A DNA stretch of 16,664 nucleotides from assembly GCA_964398195.1 (NCBI GenBank), contig CAYNLW010000028.1:1-16664 (forward strand). The letters are read 5' to 3'. The notes below the pieces were generated by a model. It made no database searches. It saw only the letters and a program-made list of their open reading frames with translations, and was not told the DNA's origin. A program made the translations under genes and the position numbers. Shown here one piece after another: positions 14,135 through 16,664 of this stretch (position 1 is the first letter of the stretch; every line of letters starts with the position of its first letter). Source of the stretch: RFPI01 sp964398195 (GTDB taxonomy: Bacteria > Pseudomonadota > Gammaproteobacteria > Burkholderiales > Methylophilaceae).

Positions 14135-14584
14135 TTATGCTTCGCCTAGGACGGAGACAGTGACATCGACCACTACATCGTGGTGGAACGCGATGGACAC
14201 TGGGTGATCGCCTACTGTTTTAAGTGGGCCGTTAGGCATACGCACTTCTGCTTTGGCCACTTTGAAGCCTTGTGCAGTGAGTGATTCGGCGATATCGGTA
14301 TTGGTGACAGAACCGAATAAACGACCGTCAACACCGGCTTTTTGAGTGATTTGTAATAAGTAACCAGCTAATTTCTCGCCACGTTGTTGTGCAGCGGATA
14401 ATAAGTCGGCTTGTTGCTTTTCTAATACCGCACGACGTTGTTCAAACTCAGCGATATTGGCTGAAGTTGCACGTTTGGCTTTGCCTTGTGGGATTAAGAA
14501 ATTACGACCATAACCATCTTTTACTTTGACCACATCGCCAAGGTTGCCGAGGTTAACTACTTTTTCTAATAAGATAACTTGCAT
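14135..14584 (-). CDS. rplI: 50S ribosomal protein L9
   Basis: Binds 23S rRNA domain V and extends from the ribosome surface. The N-terminal domain MQVILLEKVVNLGNLGDVV...GYGRNFLIP is the L9 signature. A long central helix (about residues 41-75) connects to the C-terminal domain with DGRLFGSVTNTDIAE. At 149 residues it has the standard length. AAGGGGAAG lies before the ATG. It is the last gene of the rpsF operon, 11 bases after rpsR, and is followed by a strong terminator. Confidence 0.98.
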   Translation of the reverse strand: MQVILLEKVVNLGNLGDVVKVKDGYGRNFLIPQGKAKRATSANIAEFEQRRAVLEKQQADLLSAAQQRGEKLAGYLLQITQKAGVDGRLFGSVTNTDIAESLTAQGFKVAKAEVRMPNGPLKTVGDHPVSIAFHHDVVVDVTVSVLGEA

Positions 14585-14595
14585 AACGCTTCCCC

Positions 14596-14823
14596 TTAGT
14601 GCTTATCTGTGTAAGGCAACAAGGACAAGAAACGAGCGCGCTTGATAGCAGCGGTCAATTGACGCTGATATTTAGCTTTAGTACCAGTGATACGCGCGGG
14701 AATAATCTTGCCATTTTCGCTAATAAAATCTTTCAGTAGCTCTACATCTTTGTAGTCCACTTGTTTGATGCCTTCTGCAGTAAATCTGCAGTAACGGCGA
14801 CGTTTAAACATATCTCTTGCCAT
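14596..14823 (-). CDS. rpsR: 30S ribosomal protein S18
   Basis: A small-subunit protein that pairs with S6 on the platform. FKRRRYCRF, RITGTKAKYQRQL and AIKRARFLSLLPYTD are the S18 signatures. The open frame extends upstream to 14859, but the ATG at 14823 (MARDMFKRRR) gives 75 residues, the exact family length, and is preceded by AAAAGGTTAGGA. The longer start is within priB. It sits 13 bases after priB. Confidence 0.98.
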   Translation of the reverse strand: MARDMFKRRRYCRFTAEGIKQVDYKDVELLKDFISENGKIIPARITGTKAKYQRQLTAAIKRARFLSLLPYTDKH

Positions 14824-14836
14824 AATCCTAACCTTT

Positions 14837-15127
14837 TCAATATTCGATGTTGATTGCATGCAACACCAACTGTGTACTTTTCATGCTGCGCTTGGCTAAA
14901 AATCCAGTCACCTGAATTGGGCTACCTTCTTGCAATTGGTCTGCCACTAAAGCTATTTCTGCTAGCGCCATGATTTGCACTTCACACATTACTTGGCGTC
15001 GCATTCCCGCTTCAGTTTGCTGTGATTGATGTTGCAACACAAAACTCACTAGCGGGATACCGGCCGGTGTATAGCGTATGGGCTGTTTATTCAACAACAC
15101 GCCACTAATCTTGGTTTGATTAGTCAC
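14837..15127 (-). CDS. priB: Primosomal replication protein N (PriB)
   Basis: A single-stranded DNA-binding OB-fold dimer used in PriA-dependent replication restart. Its 96 residues share TNxxxxSG, PAGIPLVSFVLQHQSQQTEAG and ITVTGF-like IQVTGFLAK with E. coli PriB (104 residues). The start is a GTG (MTNQTK) at 15127, 11 bases after the rpsF stop, with no strong Shine-Dalgarno. Its position between rpsF and rpsR is the classic beta/gammaproteobacterial order. Confidence 0.93.
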   Translation of the reverse strand: MTNQTKISGVLLNKQPIRYTPAGIPLVSFVLQHQSQQTEAGMRRQVMCEVQIMALAEIALVADQLQEGSPIQVTGFLAKRSMKSTQLVLHAINIEY

Positions 15128-15138
15128 CGGCTAAATTT

Positions 15139-15522
15139 CTATGACTCTGCTGATTCCTCGACAGCCTCTGCAGTTTCACCCTTTTCCAATACTGATTTGG
15201 ATTTTTCTTCCTTCATCATAGGCGATGGGGTGGTTTCAGCAGACTTGGTGGCCATAGTTAAGTGACGCAATACTGCATCGTTAAACTTAAAGGCGTGTTC
15301 CAATTCTTCTAAAACAGCTTGGCTACATTCGATATTCATCAGCACGTAATGCGCTTTGTGAATTTTTTGGATGGGGTAAGCAAGTTGGCGACGACCCCAA
15401 TCTTCTAGGCGGTGAATAGCACCACCATTGGAAGTCACCAGTGTGCGATAACGTTCTATCATCGCAGGCACTTGCTCGCTTTGGTCCGGATGGACGATAA
15501 ATACGATTTCGTAATGCCGCAT
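15139..15522 (-). CDS. rpsF: 30S ribosomal protein S6
   Basis: MRHYEIVFIVHPDQSEQVP, GGAIHRLEDWGRRQLAYPI and YVLMN are typical of S6, which binds S18 and 16S rRNA. The frame is open back to a TTG at 15588, but AAGGAG sits five bases before the ATG at 15522, so that start is clear and gives 127 residues. The C-terminal 30 residues (SAETTPSPMMKEEKSKS...) form an acidic/serine-rich variable tail, as in other S6 proteins. It is first in rpsF-priB-rpsR-rplI. Confidence 0.98.
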   Translation of the reverse strand: MRHYEIVFIVHPDQSEQVPAMIERYRTLVTSNGGAIHRLEDWGRRQLAYPIQKIHKAHYVLMNIECSQAVLEELEHAFKFNDAVLRHLTMATKSAETTPSPMMKEEKSKSVLEKGETAEAVEESAES

Positions 15523-15542
15523 GTAAACTCCTTTTGGATAAA

Positions 15543-15569
15543 GGCTCCCGCAATGCGATACGGTGAGCC
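15543..15569 (-). promoter_or_regulatory. Candidate S6:S18-binding leader element of the rpsF operon
   Basis: The 27-base minus-strand segment folds as GGCTC paired with GAGCC, holding a 5' bulge ACCGTAT and a short hairpin CGC-ATT-GCG. A bulged CCG next to a short hairpin is the key feature of the published S6:S18 ribosomal-protein autoregulatory motif. It ends nine bases before the AAGGAG of rpsF, well placed to control translation. Fold drawn by hand. Confidence 0.5.
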
Positions 15570-15587
15570 AAGGTTGAAAAGCGCGCA

Positions 15588-15616
15588 AGTTTATCCGAAT
15601 AGCATCAATAAATCAA
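15588..15616 (-). promoter_or_regulatory. Candidate promoter of the rpsF operon
   Basis: On the minus strand TTGATT (15616-15611) and TAAACT (15593-15588) are separated by 17 bases, each matching 4 of 6 consensus positions. It sits just upstream of the leader hairpin. Weak but in the right place. Confidence 0.35.
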
Positions 15617-15664
15617 TTATTTCCGTGGCTTTTTGGCGATAAATACTGGCATCACAGCGAATCG

Positions 15665-16363
15665 CTAGCGCGCCGCTTGCACAAGGCCGTCATTTAGCGG
15701 CAAGGCTGCAGATTTAAGCACGGATAAATTGGCTGTGCCCTGCGCTAGGCCTTGTAAGGCAATACTGAAGTCAATCGCGTGGATATCCAATAAGTAAACC
15801 GGCACAGCGCTTACCTTGGTTTGCTGCTGTATCTGTTGCAATAAATGGTGAAAATAGCCGTCTAGCAAGCCGCTTTGTTGCATTTGTTGAATGCTGCTAG
15901 CAGCTGGCATTGAGGTGGCTTTGATTAAGATTAACTCTTGCAAGATTAAATCTTGCGCCCAGGCTTGTGTTAAAAATTGCAATGCCAGCCAAGCCGCCAA
16001 GCTATCCGAGGTGACTTGCCATGTGGCAGGCAATTGGCAATCTTGTTTGAGCATTTGATAGGGTTGCCAAATCACCGTTTGCCCTTGCTGCATGGCTTGT
16101 TGCAGGTCATCTTGTTGACTGACTATTGGCAGCTCAGGCGCTAGCTGATGCAGCGATAGCGCGCTTTGATCCATGGCGGCGATGGCCTGCCAGTGCGCTT
16201 CCTCATCGTCAAAACCAGCCTGCAGCTGGGCGTTTCTGACCGCGTCGGCATACACCCCGCCACCGGGAATAATTAGACAAGCGGGGATATGCGCTAGGAT
16301 TTGTAATAGCGCTGGCAGTCGCGGATGGGCAAGCAGGCTGCCGCCAATTTTGATAAGCGGCAT
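15665..16363 (-). CDS. Amino-acid-kinase-family protein, MfnE-like (methylofuran/H4MPT cofactor context)
   Basis: A 232-residue protein with the aspartate/glutamate/uridylate kinase fold: KIGGSLL at residues 5-11 for phosphate binding, the glycine turn PGGG at 33-36, and TSDSLAAWLA at 118-127, where such kinases bind substrate. The combination resembles the archaeal MfnE, which phosphorylates an aminomethylfuran intermediate in methanofuran synthesis, and its homologues in methylotrophic proteobacteria that make methylofuran. This is recognition from family memory, so the exact substrate is uncertain. It is four bases after pabB, giving an operon, and about 140 bases before rpsF. The C-terminal half is Gln-rich. 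Confidence 0.7.
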   Translation of the reverse strand: MPLIKIGGSLLAHPRLPALLQILAHIPACLIIPGGGVYADAVRNAQLQAGFDDEEAHWQAIAAMDQSALSLHQLAPELPIVSQQDDLQQAMQQGQTVIWQPYQMLKQDCQLPATWQVTSDSLAAWLALQFLTQAWAQDLILQELILIKATSMPAASSIQQMQQSGLLDGYFHHLLQQIQQQTKVSAVPVYLLDIHAIDFSIALQGLAQGTANLSVLKSAALPLNDGLVQAAR

Positions 16364-16367
16364 AGGC

Positions 16368-16664
16368 TTAACTTTGTTTGAGTTGTGAGATTAACTGCAA
16401 CATCGCAGAGGCCTTATCCCAAGTCTCTTGATACTCTTTTTGCTGCTCAGAATCGGCCACGATGCCGCCTCCAGCCCAGAAATCAAACTGGCCTTGTTGA
16501 TACACTGCGGTGCGGATGGGAATATTGCTGTCCATATTGCCATCAAAGCCTATATAGGCGATAGCGCCACAATATACGCCACGCGCATCTGGCTCCAGTG
16601 CTTCGATAATTTGCATGGCGCGTAACTTAGGTGCGCCAGTGATAGAACCGCCGGGGAAACAGGC
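16368..16664 (-). CDS. pabB: Aminodeoxychorismate synthase component I, C-terminal fragment (runs off the window)
   Basis: The reading frame is open from the window edge to the stop and gives 99 residues, the C-terminal part of a chorismate-binding enzyme. The first residues read CFPGGSITGAPKLRAM, the conserved chorismate-binding signature of PabB/TrpE. They are followed by YCGAIAYIGFDGNMDSNIPIRT and GGGIVADS, which fit PabB better than TrpE. PabB makes 4-amino-4-deoxychorismate, the precursor of p-aminobenzoate for folate and, in methylotrophs, tetrahydromethanopterin. The gene continues beyond base 16664, so the start is not visible. The downstream kinase begins four bases later. Confidence 0.88.
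   Translation of the reverse strand, partial: ACFPGGSITGAPKLRAMQIIEALEPDARGVYCGAIAYIGFDGNMDSNIPIRTAVYQQGQFDFWAGGGIVADSEQQKEYQETWDKASAMLQLISQLKQS

Noticed and set aside
15523..15588. N-terminal extension of S6 from a TTG
   Set aside because: A strong AAGGAG precedes the ATG at 15522; the extension would translate the structured leader.

Overview
This is a compact stretch of bacterial chromosome of roughly 50% GC. It carries a mostly conserved housekeeping gene set, and no phage, insertion sequence or CRISPR array is visible. The gene families and gene order (rluD-pgeF divergent from bamD; pabB-kinase-rpsF-priB-rpsR-rplI; dnaB-alr-radA; hpnCDE) point to a betaproteobacterium. I infer a methylotroph of the Methylophilales type, because an archaeal-like amino-acid-kinase-fold gene (MfnE-like, methylofuran/H4MPT cofactor context) sits directly behind pabB. 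That placement is inference; no 16S rRNA gene is present.

Layout. 1-1136: a small membrane protein gene (+) whose 3' end overlaps a ZIP metal transporter gene (-) tail to tail. 1137-3000: pgeF and rluD (-), overlapping. 3089-3889: bamD (+), divergent from rluD. 3890-4252: a non-coding convergent gap holding two structured palindromic repeat elements and a bidirectional terminator. 4253-6085: minus-strand cupin gene, tRNA-Ser(UGA), def and an MTA/MTI phosphorylase gene. 6215-10134: plus-strand hpnC-hpnD-hpnE (squalene synthesis from farnesyl diphosphate, normally feeding hopanoids) followed by a YciK-like SDR. 10224-14043: minus-strand dnaB-alr-radA. 14135-15522: minus-strand rpsF-priB-rpsR-rplI with a structured leader and its own terminator. 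15665-16664: minus-strand pabB (cut by the window edge) and the kinase.

How the genes fit together. rluD/bamD/pgeF is a classic conserved neighbourhood (ribosome modification, outer-membrane assembly, peptidoglycan fidelity). HpnD, HpnC and HpnE form a complete three-enzyme route from farnesyl diphosphate to squalene; no squalene-hopene cyclase is in the window. The def/phosphorylase pair overlaps and is probably co-transcribed. The S6 operon shows an SD-proximal hairpin with a bulged CCG, resembling the known S6:S18 autoregulatory motif. dnaB has a perfect TATAAT box placed so that its mRNA may be leaderless.

The less ordinary items are: the chained-hairpin repeat and neisserial dRS3-like repeat pair at 3904-4186; the possible leaderless dnaB mRNA; the extended -10 tRNA-Ser promoter with a GC-rich discriminator; the acidic RluD tail that contains the pgeF ribosome-binding site; and the pabB-kinase pairing.
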